A DNA stretch of 64,000 nucleotides from Paulinella micropora (GCA_009731375.1 BJOX01000296.1:560212-624211), one strand, 5' to 3'; positions 27,820 through 38,095 are shown, counted from the first letter of the stretch. Translations and numbers: made by a program. Notes: generated from the letters alone by a model not told the origin.

Positions 27820-28345
27820 TGTCACTATTACTAAATCTAATTCCCAATAATGTAAAAGATAAAGATATGTGGAAAGAACAGTTTGAAGTAATAGATACAG
27901 CTTAAGCAAAATAAAGGAATTGAAAATAAAGGCAGAGAACGAAGTTCAAAAAGATGAGGTGATAATTGAGAATATAAAGAAAGAGTTGATGAAGAAGAAG
28001 GAGAGACTAGATGCGCTGAAAGAGACGATAGAATAAAGAAAGAAGGAGAGAGACAAGATAGAAAAAGACTTGAAGAGGATAGACGACGGGAGTTGAAAAA
28101 GAGAAAGATTGAAAGTGAGACAAGATCGATGAAGCATTGGAAGAAACATAATTGAGGAACGATAGAGGGGAGTGATATAGCAGAGATGGAAAGAATGATT
28201 GAAAAAGGAACTGTATTTACAAATGCTTGTATGATTATTAAGAAGTTAGATGAAATATGTGTAGGAGTAGGGGACTCGCAGAGAACAGATGAAATAAGTA
28301 ATAAATTAGGGGACTGTGGGCTAAATACGAATAATGCATATCGTT
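27820..28345 (+). pseudogene. AT-rich decayed coding-like stretch
   Basis: Starts ATGTCACTATTACTAAATC and reads as Lys/Glu-rich, coiled-coil-like protein interrupted by several stops. Its AT-rich composition resembles the PLV genes rather than host exons. It could be a relic of another PLV or giant-virus insertion; no specific family is assigned. Confidence 0.35.
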
Positions 28346-28941
28346 GATGGGTCAGTAGTTGAATTTTCGGCCCGCAGGGCACACTCTGTTGGGCAAAGTC
28401 TGTCAGTCGTCGTGTCCGTCCCCGATGAAAAAGTTATTGACTTTTTTACACAATGTTAAACAAAAGGGTTATGGAGCTACTTTCTGGGTAAAACGCGGAA
28501 GCCGGCCAAGACTGAGAGTGAGTAACTTCTGCGTAAAATGAGGAAGCCTGCCTAAAGCTGTTCAAATCTTTGCCTGGGAAAAAAAGACTTTACAGTAGGG
28601 TGCAGTGAAAAGTTACAGGGGGGGGGGGGGTGTAACTTTCCTCACTTTTGGCTGAGTCTAGTTAAAATTATCTTACACCCCTTCTTTTCACCACGTACCG
28701 CAAAATCAGGCCGGTTCATCTTGCTAGTTGCCTTTTTTTTCCCTGACATACTGCCTTTTTTCCAGTTTTGGAAATCGTCGCCATTTTCATCTGCAGAACA
28801 AAATCACTAGTTGAGCTGTTTCTCTGCGTATATGAACGTGGTTACTGCAAGGTCACAAGAACATGCAACATAACATTCATTTGCAATATTTTCTAGTTTT
28901 TCTTTGAAAAAATATATTATTCCATTATACATAGCATATTA

Positions 28942-29039
28942 GGAATTAAAAAATTTCTCATTTATAAAATGTATTTCTGTTTGTTAGCATCTAGATTTTT
29001 GTCAGCTATCGTGCTGGTACTTTGGATTACTTCTCCAAT
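28942..29039 (+). repeat. ~98-bp direct repeat outside the left copia end
   Basis: Starts GGAATTAAAAAATTTCTC and ends TGGATTACTTCTCCAAT. A copy with about 90% identity follows the right terminal repeat at 58387-58487. Confidence 0.85.
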
Positions 29040-29067
29040 AACGCCACTCGAGAGAATTCAATAGCTA

Positions 29068-29501
29068 TAGGACCGTAATTCCCGTAATATTCCGTTCCCA
29101 ATTTTCCGGTAACAATTGAACTCAGAAATGCAGTATTATTACCTTTTTAGCTAGTTCATTACCAATTTTAATAATCCGGATTAATGCCGAATATAGTCGT
29201 AAATATTTCCTTTAACCACAATAATATTGCCAACGCATTGCAGGCACATACACACAACCGCACCGATCTATCTTTTATCTAGAACAGTGTCCATGATTTA
29301 CTCTATTACAGTCATACCATAGTCACATCAGTCATAAATTGAGCTTCTATAAATTCTAGAGCGCCAAATCACATGTCTTTCACGATATTGAATATATACC
29401 ATTTGTTATTATTTTCATTAAGTATGTTTATTGAAGCTAGAAAGTTCACTGAGTTATAGCTGTATTTATATAGATTTAATAAGGATGGATTACTCTGGTC
29501 C
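29068..29501 (+). repeat. Left LTR-like terminal direct repeat
   Basis: Matches 57946-58386 at roughly 90% identity. The similarity continues through ATGGATTACTCTGGTCC, which is the start of gag. The expected TG at the 5' end reads TA here. Confidence 0.85.
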
Positions 29502-29931
29502 CTTGGGTTATGAGCGGACGCAAGTGGCGCTGCAATGCCCGCGTTTGTCAGGTAAAGCCTCTGCGTTTGAAGAGTGGAGATGGTCGTTCTTACAGTTTAT
29601 CGAAGGTGTGTATCCTAAATTTTTGATTTTTATTGCAGACGAGAATGGACCGATGCCACTGGCCGAGCTGAAGACCTACATCACGCCTACGACGGCTGAA
29701 TTGAAAGAGGCTACGGAGGGCAAAGGACTGGGAGACCCAGCCGTCCCTCTAGAAGAACAGAAGGAAGCAATCGACGACCTGGGCGCGAACTACATGTCTC
29801 AGGACCTGGAGCAGTGTCTCCCTCATAGTGCCGGAGAAGGTAAGGTTATCTTGCATTGCCAAGCTGCGGTCATACCTAGCAAATGCTTTGCAGGGGCACC
29901 CGGCGATGTTAACGATACGGAGGGCAGGTAA
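29485..29931 (+). pseudogene. Copia gag, N-terminal part
   Basis: ATG at 29485 begins a frame of about 148 residues (MDYSGPLGYERTQ...), with Trp-rich and helical segments usual for a Ty1/copia capsid N-terminus. It stops at 29929-29931. The PLV is inserted 24 bp downstream, and gag resumes after it at 52105 in a different frame. The product would be the structural Gag of the retrotransposon particle. Two GT...AG stretches inside it (about 29604-29638, 29840-29893) could be read as short introns, but the frame is open through both. Confidence 0.65.
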
Positions 29932-29949
29932 TCATCCAAGAGAGATGTA

Positions 29950-29955
29950 GGCGAG
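29950..29955. other. Target site duplication, left (GGCGAG)
   Basis: GGCGAG immediately before the left TIR is repeated immediately after the right TIR. Six bp is the size typical of Polinton integration. Confidence 0.9.
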
Positions 29956-30095
29956 AGTAGATGATAACCCAGAACTCGGCAAGAATTTAATCAATTCTTG
30001 ACCTCGTCTGGGTTGTTGAAGCCTTCCTGTTGATAGTAGATACAAAGAAACAAAAACAACCAAATAGCCTTATACAGCACACTACAAGAAAACAT
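29956..30095 (+). repeat. PLV left terminal inverted repeat
   Basis: 140 bp, matching the reverse complement of 51964-52103 with two mismatches. Ends are 5'-AG...CT-3'. The first ~60 bp fold on themselves (AACCCAGA...TCTGGGTT, AAGAATT...AATTCTT). Confidence 0.95.
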
Positions 30096-30283
30096 GTATA
30101 TATAATTAAATTGACCTTTTTCGTCTTACTCTTCCAACTTCAAATCAACCACCTACCACACACAAGTATGGTATGAGTAAATCTCTTTGAAATGAAGAGG
30201 GCTTTCGCCCAATTTTTTTAAATTGAAAACACACTAGTTTATACTCCTATGTGCTAAAGGAGTTAGTAGTAAAAACTACTATT
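30096..30283. other. PLV left intergenic segment with small hairpins
   Basis: Contains GGGCTTTCGCCC followed by a T-run, and two further short palindromes near 30255-30282 (ACTCCT...AGGAGT, AGTAGT...ACTACT). They are placed where a terminator for the minus-strand gene would lie. Confidence 0.5.
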
Positions 30284-30757
30284 TCAATTAATTCTTTGTC
30301 TTTTATATTTCTCATATTCTTCAATTACATTGTATGTTGTTTTTCCTCCTTCAATCATTTTTCTTGCTCTAATCTCATCATCAACTCCAATTGGTTGATT
30401 TTCGGCACTTAGCCAATTCTCAAATAATCGTAATTGTTTTTTCTTGTTCAATTCTTTTCTCTTTTCTTCTCTCTTTACCAAATCTATTTTTTCCTTTCTT
30501 TCTTTTTCTCCTTTTCGCATTTCAAGCATTTCGTTAATAGCATTTCCTTTATTTTCGCACTCTCTTTTTTGCTTTTCCAATTCAATCCTTTCTTTCTCAT
30601 TCTCGTCAAGTTTGCTTTGTATTATTTCATTTCTTGTTTCGTTTTTCAATTTTTGTTTTATTAACTGAGAGTAATGTGTATCTTTTAATTTTTCTAACCA
30701 CTTATTGTGGTATTCTCTTTCAGTATATTCTCCATCGCTACTATCATCATCACTCAT
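30284..30757 (-). CDS. PLV coiled-coil protein of unknown function
   Basis: 157 residues from ATG at 30757 (a GTG at 30769 would add four residues). It begins MSDDDSSDGEY and is dominated by charged Lys/Glu heptad-like sequence over residues ~30-115, so a coiled coil is likely. The C-terminal part (about 120-157) is more globular, with EEYEKYKRQR at the end. First gene from the left TIR, transcribed toward it. I do not recognise the family; it could be a scaffold or DNA-binding accessory protein. Confidence 0.7.
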   Translation of the reverse strand: MSDDDSSDGEYTEREYHNKWLEKLKDTHYSQLIKQKLKNETRNEIIQSKLDENEKERIELEKQKRECENKGNAINEMLEMRKGEKERKEKIDLVKREEKRKELNKKKQLRLFENWLSAENQPIGVDDEIRARKMIEGGKTTYNVIEEYEKYKRQRIN

Positions 30758-31049
30758 TCTTGTTAGCACTTTGACTGATTAAGACTATTCTGAAAAATGA
30801 AAAGTTGGACACTTTCCAGTTTGTCAAAATCTGGCAAGAGGGTAAATTGACCTGAGCCTATAGGTGGCTGGTGTAAAAAAAAATTTCGCTTTTCCTTTTT
30901 TAAGGCATTTCAAACGAACAGCCGAAATCCAGAAATTCACACAATTGAGTAAAATGTTTTTCCTCGTGCTTTTTTGTTCTGCGACTTTTTTTTCAGAATT
31001 CCAAAAGCGATCAAGGCAAGAAGCCCAAACCCTCGTCTGTTGTGCAGGT

Positions 31050-31560
31050 ATGGCCGACAACGAACCGCGGGAGGAGCCAGAGGAGGGCGATGGCAAGGTT
31101 CCTGAGGAGAAGCAACCTGAAGACCCCGAAGTAAAGGTAAGTTGGTTGTTTCATTTCTTTTTTTTGCCAATGAAGGGGGGTTTAGGCGTTGGCAGAAGCA
31201 GTTGGTGCAATGCGCGTCGGTCTTATTACCGCTCAAAATATTCCGAAAGAATTGGGTAGGATTGGGCGGGAGCCAAATCACGAGCGTAATCAACCGATTG
31301 AAGGCAAGCAGGATTATTGGGTAGAATTAGATAAGGAAAATGGCGTTGCCAGAATTTACCAACTACCGAATGAGGGCCTTCCAAGAGCAAAGTTGAATGC
31401 GTACAAATCACCGATGAGGAGGGAACAAGTACCAGAACATTTCGTTGTCCTTTTTACAAATGGAAGTTTCAGGCTTTTTCGTTTGTGGGATAATATCGGC
31501 ACAGTCGCAGACTATTATGGGCTCACCGTCAAGACGGCTTACAGGGTTGTGTTTGAATAA
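31050..31560 (+). CDS. PLV gene with a 49-bp spliceosomal-type intron, unknown function
   Basis: Exon 1 (31050-31136) encodes 29 acidic residues starting MADNEPREEPEEGDGK. Exon 2 (31186-31560) completes about 153 residues. The junction AAG|GTAAGT...TTTAG|GCG is a perfect donor and acceptor and keeps phase. Exon 1 has host-like high GC, unlike its PLV neighbours, so it may have been acquired from the host. The exon 2 product has a compact basic fold with EHFVVLFTNGSFRLFRLWD. Function unknown. It lies between the coiled-coil gene and the integrase and is convergent with the integrase. Confidence 0.65.
31137..31185 (+). other. 49-bp intron in PLV gene
   Basis: GTAAGT donor, T-rich tract and TTTAG acceptor. 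Removing it joins two open frames without phase change, whereas reading through meets a frame change. Confidence 0.65.
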
Positions 31561-31685
31561 AGGTTTCTACCAACACCACTCTATTATATTGGCTACTTTG
31601 TGACAATTAATCAGGTTTCCATGGGTTCAAGTATTTGTTTTAAACTTGGCAAAGAAGTCAGTATAATAGTATTTTTTTATTTTCA

Positions 31686-32691
31686 TTAAATGTCTAGTAT
31701 TACTTTTGCCTTTCGTTCTCTCTTACTTGTTCTGATGTTTTCCGCCTCTATTTGTTCCCTTTTAAGTAGTTCTTTTGTCTTCTTCTCTTTTATGATTTCT
31801 TTTGTTTGTTGTTTTATGTCTTTCTCTTCATCAATAGGTTTTGTAAAATCGGTTTTCAATAAATCATTCGGGCTTACTAACTCGTCATTATTTAATATTA
31901 ATTTAAATCCGGAACGGCCTTTAACTTTATAAATAATTTTGCCGAAAGTCTTTCCTCCTTTCGCAAACATTAGTTTTTTGTTTTCCTTTCTTACAGTATC
32001 ACCAACATTGAATTCATTAATAAGGTCATCACGAGTGATAGTCTGTTTATTTTTATCTCTTCTAGCAAAGACATCCACTGGTCTGGCTTGAATTCCTCTA
32101 TGAACTTTGTGGTTATAAGCATTAACCAAATCTTGAATATAACTTACCCAATCAAAATTTCTATTAGTTTCAAATAATAAATCCAACCACCTTCTAATAC
32201 TCCTTATAACTCTATCAACAACCGCTAAGGCCCTATGGTCGCCTACTTCAACCACATCATGCTTAATACCATTTTGAATAAAATAATCACGAGTAGCACC
32301 TTTATATTCTCCTCCGCTGTCTGTTGTAATTGATTTAGGTTTATAAGGTATAGATTTCAAAGCATAATAAACTTCTTTCGCTGTTTTATTTTTAATGGAA
32401 TGATTATTAAATATCTTGAATGACAATCAATCCAAACAAGCATCCAAGCATATCCTTTATTTCCTTTCTTATCTTTTATCTTACTCATATCGGCTAAGTC
32501 TAAGAAAACTTGGTCTAATGGATTATCAACCCATACAGTATTCCATATTTTCGGGTTCTTTTTCTGGTGGTGTATTTCAAGGGCTTCTTCTTCTTTTGTT
32601 CTTTGAATTTCTTCTCCAGTTGGTGTGTCTTCTAATTGACTATTACGATTTGATTATTAATAATTGTATGTTTATGGTCTAAATCTGGCAT
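31686..32691 (-). CDS. PLV retroviral-type (rve) integrase, two frame breaks
   Basis: Inserts the linear viral DNA and makes the 6-bp duplication. Reading from ATG 32691, the frame breaks near 32650 and again in the T5 run at 32389-32393; each needs one added base, giving about 335 residues. The catalytic core shows an Asp in QVFLDLADMSK, a second in ITTDSGGEYKG and, at the third acidic position, DHRALAVVDRVIRSIRRW. There Asp stands where retroviral enzymes have Glu. A C-terminal chromo/SH3-like tail is suggested by DLINEFNVGDTVRKE followed by KVKGRSGFKLI. The His-Cys N-terminal finger is not visible. Transcribed toward the left TIR. Confidence 0.85.
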
Positions 32692-32700
32692 TTATATAGT

Positions 32701-32958
32701 ATGAGATTTTCAAAGTCAAATGTAAAAAACAAAAAGTATAAAGTCATTAGTCCGAAAGGTAAGGTTATTAATTTTGGAGATATCAGATACGAACATTATA
32801 AAGACCGCATAGGGTTATACTCACATTTAGACCATCTGGATAAAGAAAGAAGAAAAAACTATAGAGCAAGAGCAAAAGCAATAAGAAACTCAAAAGGAGA
32901 ATTAACTTTTAATAATCCGGAGTACAGTAATTATTATTCTTACCATTTCCTTTGGTAA
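32701..32958 (+). CDS. Small PLV protein, DUF5754-like
   Basis: 85 residues. The order is a basic start, then KYKVISPKGKVINFGDIRYEHY, HLDKERRKNYRARAKAI, and a NPEYSNYYSYHFLW end. The pattern (K-G-K-x-x-x-F-G, then RR-x-x-Y-x-x-R, then a Trp-terminated aromatic tail) is one I recall as a small protein shared by PLVs and large DNA viruses (DUF5754-like). Function unknown. Divergent from the integrase by 9 bp, so the two probably share a promoter region. A boundary hairpin follows directly. Confidence 0.7.
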   Translation: MRFSKSNVKNKKYKVISPKGKVINFGDIRYEHYKDRIGLYSHLDHLDKERRKNYRARAKAIRNSKGELTFNNPEYSNYYSYHFLW

Positions 32959-32959
32959 T

Positions 32960-32996
32960 GATATTTGAAAGACGATTTCGTCGTTTTCAAACATCG
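32960..32996 (+). terminator. PLV boundary hairpin h1
   Basis: GATATTTGAAA...TTTCAAACATCG right after TAATG of the preceding gene, followed by TTTTTTCTTTTT. Single hairpin between convergent genes. Confidence 0.75.
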
Positions 32997-33023
32997 TTTT
33001 TTCTTTTTATTTACATTTGGACT

Positions 33024-33545
33024 TTAGAATTTTAAGAAACATTTTTCAACATCATTATTTTTTTCTTTCTTAGCACCACCAGAAGATTGATTATATACTT
33101 TTACACTCACACTACTAGACTTCTTACCTTTGCCTTTCTTTGGCTTCGGTTCTTCTTCTTCACTACTCTCACTTTCACTTTCTTCACTCTCAGGCTCTGG
33201 CTTCTTACTCTTCTTCTTTTCCCTCTTACTCTCTACCTTCGCTCTCTTGATTTTCATCTTAGCCATCTTTTCCGCAATCAAGTCAGTAAAATCAACCTCA
33301 TCCTCACTATCACTGCTTTGCTCGGGTGTGTCATCTTGGTCTTTTTCATTAACAATATCGCTCGCCACATTTTTATTTTCTATCTCTGCTATTTTTTGTT
33401 CCATATCTTCGTCTTCACTTTTAACCGCATTTCGGTATTGTTCCAAAACCTTATTGGCATGTTCCATCTTTCGTTGTTTTGCTTTCGCTTTTATTCCTTC
33501 CACTGCACTCCCCCAGTTCTTACGACTTGCTTCTGGAGACGGCAT
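33024..33545 (-). CDS. PLV charged low-complexity protein
   Basis: 173 residues from ATG 33545. The N-terminal part (1-50: MPSPEASRKNWGSAVEGIK...) is globular. The middle is acidic (residues 55-85). A Lys/Glu/Ser-rich segment with alternating basic and acidic runs (100-150) ends in SSSVSVKVYNQSSGGAKKEK. It resembles virion DNA-binding or scaffold proteins only in composition, so no family is assigned. Divergent from the fibre gene across a 64-bp AT-rich spacer. Confidence 0.65.
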   Translation of the reverse strand: MPSPEASRKNWGSAVEGIKAKAKQRKMEHANKVLEQYRNAVKSEDEDMEQKIAEIENKNVASDIVNEKDQDDTPEQSSDSEDEVDFTDLIAEKMAKMKIKRAKVESKREKKKSKKPEPESEESESESSEEEEPKPKKGKGKKSSSVSVKVYNQSSGGAKKEKNNDVEKCFLKF

Positions 33546-33609
33546 TTATACTAAGATTATTATATTTTAGTATTTTTTAAATAAATAAATAATTAATTAA
33601 TATACGAAT

Positions 33610-36600
33610 ATGGCAGGTTCCTCCTTCAAGTCGCTCTTAGGCTTGTCAGAAATCGCAACAGACAGCCTATCAACAGCCAACCTTGACCTTACCAATACAA
33701 ACATAGTCGGTCTGAATACAGACAGAGTGCCAGAAGATGAAAACCCTTTGAACCTCTACTATACGGATTTACGATTTGACACAAGATTATCTATCAAATC
33801 AACTACAGACATAAAAGAAGGAAAAAATTTATACTATACAGAGCAACGAGTAAGGGATAATGACGAAGTCAAAGCCTCAACTCAACACAGAAGCAATACT
33901 TCCAATCCGCACCAAACAAGTTTATATAACTTGATAGACACAAACATATCCGCTCCAACGGTTGGGCAATACTTAACATATAATGATGTAGATGGTAAAT
34001 GGAGAAATACAACAATCGGCTCAATTGATACACTCACTGATGTAGTCATTACAGCACCAATCGCAATGAATAGTTATCTCACATATAACTCAATAAACTG
34101 GGTCAATAAAACATTTCCGATAAATGTTGATGAATTCGGCAATATTAGTATGGGCGGTAATTTGAATATAACGGGAGTTAATTTACTAAATACCAAAGAT
34201 GTTGATACTTGGATATCTGAGCATGAAGACAATAATGATAAAGTGTCCGCGGATGGCTCAATTGATACACACAGCGATGTTACAATAACGGGCACACCCG
34301 CCGATAACCAACTACTCATTTATAGCACAGGCCAATGGAGAAACACAAACTCACCTTTTCTTAGATTGGATGGTCTCGCTATGATGTTTGGAGATTTAAA
34401 TATGGGGGGTTTTAATGTAGCAAATGTCGGTAATGTTGATGGTGTTGATGTTTCTGCTCTTGACACCGCAGTCGTTAAACTAACGGGAGACCAAACCATA
34501 ACAGGAAACAAAATATTTACTACTTATTTGGGTGTAAAAGATTCAAATCCATTAAATACAGGTAAGTTATTCTTCAATTACAACAATAATATGGGTTCTA
34601 TTTATTCGTCGGAGGCAGGTGGAGCAACGGGGTATCCACTAAGCATTGTTGGTTCTTCCATACTTCTTGCTCCAACAACAGGGGGTGGAATAACATTGAC
34701 GGGCAATGTTTTAAATTTTAACAGCACAACAGCAATCAGCGGACTTCCAGCACCATTCAATGAAGGCGATGCTTCAACGAAGGCATATACCGATACGAAA
34801 TTAGCAAAAGACGGCACAACGGCTATGACGGGCAGTTTAAATATGGGTGGTTTTGCAATTACAAATGTTAATCTTGTTGATGGTGTTGATGTTTCTACTC
34901 TTGACACTTCGGTGGTTAAACTAACAGGAGACCAAACCATAGCAGGGAATAAAAAATTTACATCAACTTTGGAAGTAAGTGGTTCATCCAATCCAACTAC
35001 TTTTGACGGCATTGGCATAGCCTTTGATACAAAAATAGGAATGATTGCCGCACAAAAGACAGCAACAGCGACTTGGTATCCGATACAAATAACTGGCTCG
35101 TATGTAGAGTTATATTCAGGTAATAATGTAATCGCGACCGCAACTGGAACAACACTATCTTTGAATAACAACAAGATAACAAACTTAGCCACACCATCAG
35201 CAACAACGGACGGAGCAAATAAAAGTTATGTGGATACATTAGACGGGCAAAATGTGAAACTAACAGGAAACCAAACCATAGCAGGAATTAAGACATATAG
35301 CAGTGGTGTTGAAATAACGGGAAATTCAATCAATTCAACAACAAAGGGGACATTTATCGTTTTCAATTCTACCAGTAATATCGGGTCAATTGCTAGTTTG
35401 GATATGAAAACTGCAACATATTACAACTTTGAAATTTCTGCGAAAAAAATAAGTTTTATTATTGACGGGACGATTGTCGGTTGGGTAAATGCTTCGGGGC
35501 TAGATTGTAATAGTAGCAAAATAGCCAACCTTGGAACTCCAACATTAGCAACGGAGGGAGCGACAAAAGGGTATGCGGACACAGTGGACGGGCAAAATGT
35601 AAATCTAACAACGGACCAAACCATAACAGAAAGCAAAACATTTAATGGGGCGAGCACTACGATAAAATATCTAACTTTAACGAACAATGCCGATTTTAAT
35701 AATCAAACTATCACTAATGGCGGAAATATAACATACAATGGTGCGAGGATATTAAACCAAAATGGAGGAGATATATTCTTTTCACAGACATCAGGAGATT
35801 ATCAGTATTTCTTATTTACTCTAAATACTGCTACAAGTGGAACCGCGAACCAACGAGGTTATGTATTCACGAATGTAGCATCTGATGTAAAAGGGGCGGG
35901 ACTTTATATTTCAAAACTTTTGGATAATAAAAGTGCTTCGTCTGACATTGTCCGTTTTAACAATGCTGGCGGTATGCGGTTTTATGGTGCCTTAGATATG
36001 AACTCAAACAATATAACAAATGGCGGAACAATAACAGGAACGACAATTACTTCAACCGCGGGGATATCAACGACGACACTAACCGCAAGCGGATTAATCA
36101 CTGCAAATGCGAGTATATCAACAACAACGGCAACCGCAAGCGGATTAATAACGGCAAATGCGGGTATTACATACACTGGCACACTAACGTCAGCAATACA
36201 AGTGGAGCGAAAATAGGAGTTCAGGGAATAACAGACGGAACAAATGCAAAAGGAATATTTCTATGGGATACAACCAATACAAGTTGGGGGATTTATGCAG
36301 CATCTGGTGGGGCTCTAAACACTAGAAGTTTGGCAAATGGTTTGGCGGTTTCAGGAAATGATTTTAGTTCGTATAGTTTTCGGTTTAGGGTTGCTAATGA
36401 TTCTACGATGGGATTTATATGGGAGAATTCGTCAGAACAATTATTAATGTCATTAAATGGGGCAAACGGGACTTTATGGACGAAAGGATTAATAACGGCA
36501 AATGCGGGAATTACATATTCGGGGGTGCTATCATCGGCATTAGCATCAACTAATGGGGCAAAAATAGCAATTCAAGGACAAACAGACGGGACGAATGCGA

Positions 36601-37313
36601 GAGGAATATTTGTATGGGATGCTACTGATTCAAACTGGGGGATTTATATGTCTCAGTCTGGGAATAATAAATCATTAAGTGGAGGAACAGCGCCAGCAGG
36701 AGGAGGCGGAGGATTAACTTCTTATGCTATTAGATTTAGAGTGAATGGTTCTTCAACGAGTGGGTTCATATGGGAGAATAATTCAAATACTGCTTTAATG
36801 TCATTAAGAGCGAGCGATGGACAATTATGGGTATTGTCTAATCCAATTCAATATTCAGATAGGAGAAAAAAAGAAGATATAAAGGAATGCTTAGGCTTAG
36901 ATTTTATTAATAAGTTAAATCCAGTCTGCTATCGTATGATTGATGACAACAAGAAATGTAGGACTGGCTTAATAGCACAGGAATTAGAAGAAATACTAAC
37001 AGAAATGGATATGCTAGATTTTGGCGGTTTTATAAAAGAAACAATTATGGTTCCGTGTCCAAAGCAAAGAAAAGAATACGAATTGAAAGGTGTGAGTGTT
37101 AATCCAGAAGATGTTAAATGTATTGATAGTGGTGATGTCGGTTATGGTATATGTTATTCAGAGTTTATTGCCCCGTTAATTAAAGCGGTTCAACAATTAT
37201 CAGAAAAAGTAGTTAATTTAGAAAAAGAAAATAAAAATCTTATGAATATACTACAAGACCAAGCAAACCAATTAGCAGAAATCAGACTGGCCGTTCTTGA
37301 TAATGTCAAATAA
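33610..37313 (+). CDS. PLV fibre-like protein with C-terminal S74 chaperone, one frame break
   Basis: Likely virion spike or adhesin. The first frame (33610-36216, 868 aa) holds repeated modules built on VKLTGDQTITGNKIF, DGVDVS.LDT and GATKGYADTVDGQNV, typical of trimeric beta-helical fibres. Near 36191-36199 the frame is lost; the second frame continues NTSGAKIGVQGITDGTN to 37313, total about 1,234 aa. The C-terminus carries the peptidase S74 intramolecular chaperone, with the self-cleavage motif SDRRKKEDI at ~36857-36883 and a final coiled coil (VVNLEKENKNLMNILQDQ). Two near-identical modules end with GIFVWDATDSNWGIY-type sequence. The stop overlaps the next gene start. Confidence 0.82.
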
Positions 37314-37697
37314 TACAACCAGACTTCACAGACCCCCGCCTATTATGGATATGGATGGCGAACTAACTCCCGAATTAAAGNNNNNNNNNNAGATATGGAT
37401 GGCGAACTAACTCCCGAATTAAAGTCTCGTGTTCTTGAAGTAGAACTAAAGACTGAGGAGAAAAAAGTAGAGCACGAATTGGAAGATAACTGGAATTGTT
37501 GTTGTATAAAAAACAGACCAACCGACAGCCGACTTATTAAATACTTATTTCAAATGGGTATCATCATTGCCATTATAGCTATTTGTATCGTGAGGTTATC
37601 TGAAAAGAACTTACCTTGTGAGGTTGCTAATACTTATGTTGGAATTTTAACATTGCTTATCGGCATTTGCCTTCCATCACCTTCTTCAAAGAAATGA
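37303..37697 (+). CDS. PLV small membrane protein with two TM segments
   Basis: ATG 37303 overlaps the end of the fibre gene. The frame reads SNNTTRLHRPPPI, then a 10-N gap (37381-37390) with the same ~34 bases on both sides, so the gap is likely false and the true protein is about 112 residues. Two hydrophobic segments, MGIIIAIIAICIV and YVGILTLLIGIC, end PSPSSKK. This is similar in layout to small membrane proteins seen in PLVs and large DNA viruses. It may sit in a virion or host membrane; its role is unknown. It ends directly on a boundary hairpin. Confidence 0.65.
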
Positions 37698-37735
37698 TAT
37701 TTTACTCATGCACTTCGTGCCTTCGTAAAACATCG
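37696..37735 (+). terminator. PLV boundary hairpin h2
   Basis: GATATTTTAC...GTAAAACATCG with an inner GCAC/GTGC stem. Its GA is part of the TGA stop of the preceding gene. Confidence 0.8.
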
Positions 37736-37756
37736 TCCACCATTAAAGTATAAAAA

Positions 37757-37833
37757 CGATGTTTCAGAATATAGATTCAACAAGTTGAATCCATAGCGAG
37801 AGTGCGTAGCACGAAGCGCAATTCTCAAATATC
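37757..37833 (+). terminator. PLV boundary hairpin h3 (reverse form)
   Basis: CGATGTTTCAGAAT...ATTCTCAAATATC, with an inner GATTCAAC/GTTGAATC stem and GTGCGTAGCAC. On the minus strand it follows the TGA of the convergent gene. Confidence 0.8.
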
Positions 37834-38095
37834 AAAGAAATGAACATTCATATATATGTGTCATATACCATATATCATCATTTGAGCACATTAAAGGTAG
37901 TGCTTCATCAAAACTAACACACCAATCACTAAAAGGTTTATACACACATTTAAATTTAGTTTCTATTCCTTTCTGAATACAATAAGCACAACTCTCATTT
38001 TTTTTCTCACTGACCCGTGAGTAAAAGTCGCAGGCAGTCCGAGCAGAAATATTAATTAATAAAAAGTTTATTAGCAGTAATATAGAGGACATCAT
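37832..38095 (-). CDS. PLV secreted or membrane Cys-rich protein
   Basis: 87 residues with an N-terminal hydrophobic signal-like segment (SSILLLINFLLINISA), then a Cys-rich domain with about seven cysteines (CDFY, CAYC, KCVY, WCVSF, MCSND, YECSF). This predicts an extracytoplasmic, disulfide-bonded product. Its start codon overlaps the start of the plus-strand gene at 38094 within CATG. Family not recognised. The stop is fused to the boundary hairpin at 37757-37833. Confidence 0.6.
   Translation of the reverse strand: MMSSILLLINFLLINISARTACDFYSRVSEKKNESCAYCIQKGIETKFKCVYKPFSDWCVSFDEALPLMCSNDDIWYMTHIYECSFL

Noticed and set aside
27837-28382. Minus-strand Ser/Phe/Leu-rich 181-residue frame
   Set aside because: It is the antisense shadow of the Lys/Glu-rich plus-strand relic.
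34074-35687. Minus-strand frames within the fibre gene
   Set aside because: Antisense shadows of the repetitive fibre modules.
37320-37425. 34-bp direct repeat in the small membrane gene
   Set aside because: It flanks a 10-N gap, so it is probably an overlap that was not merged.
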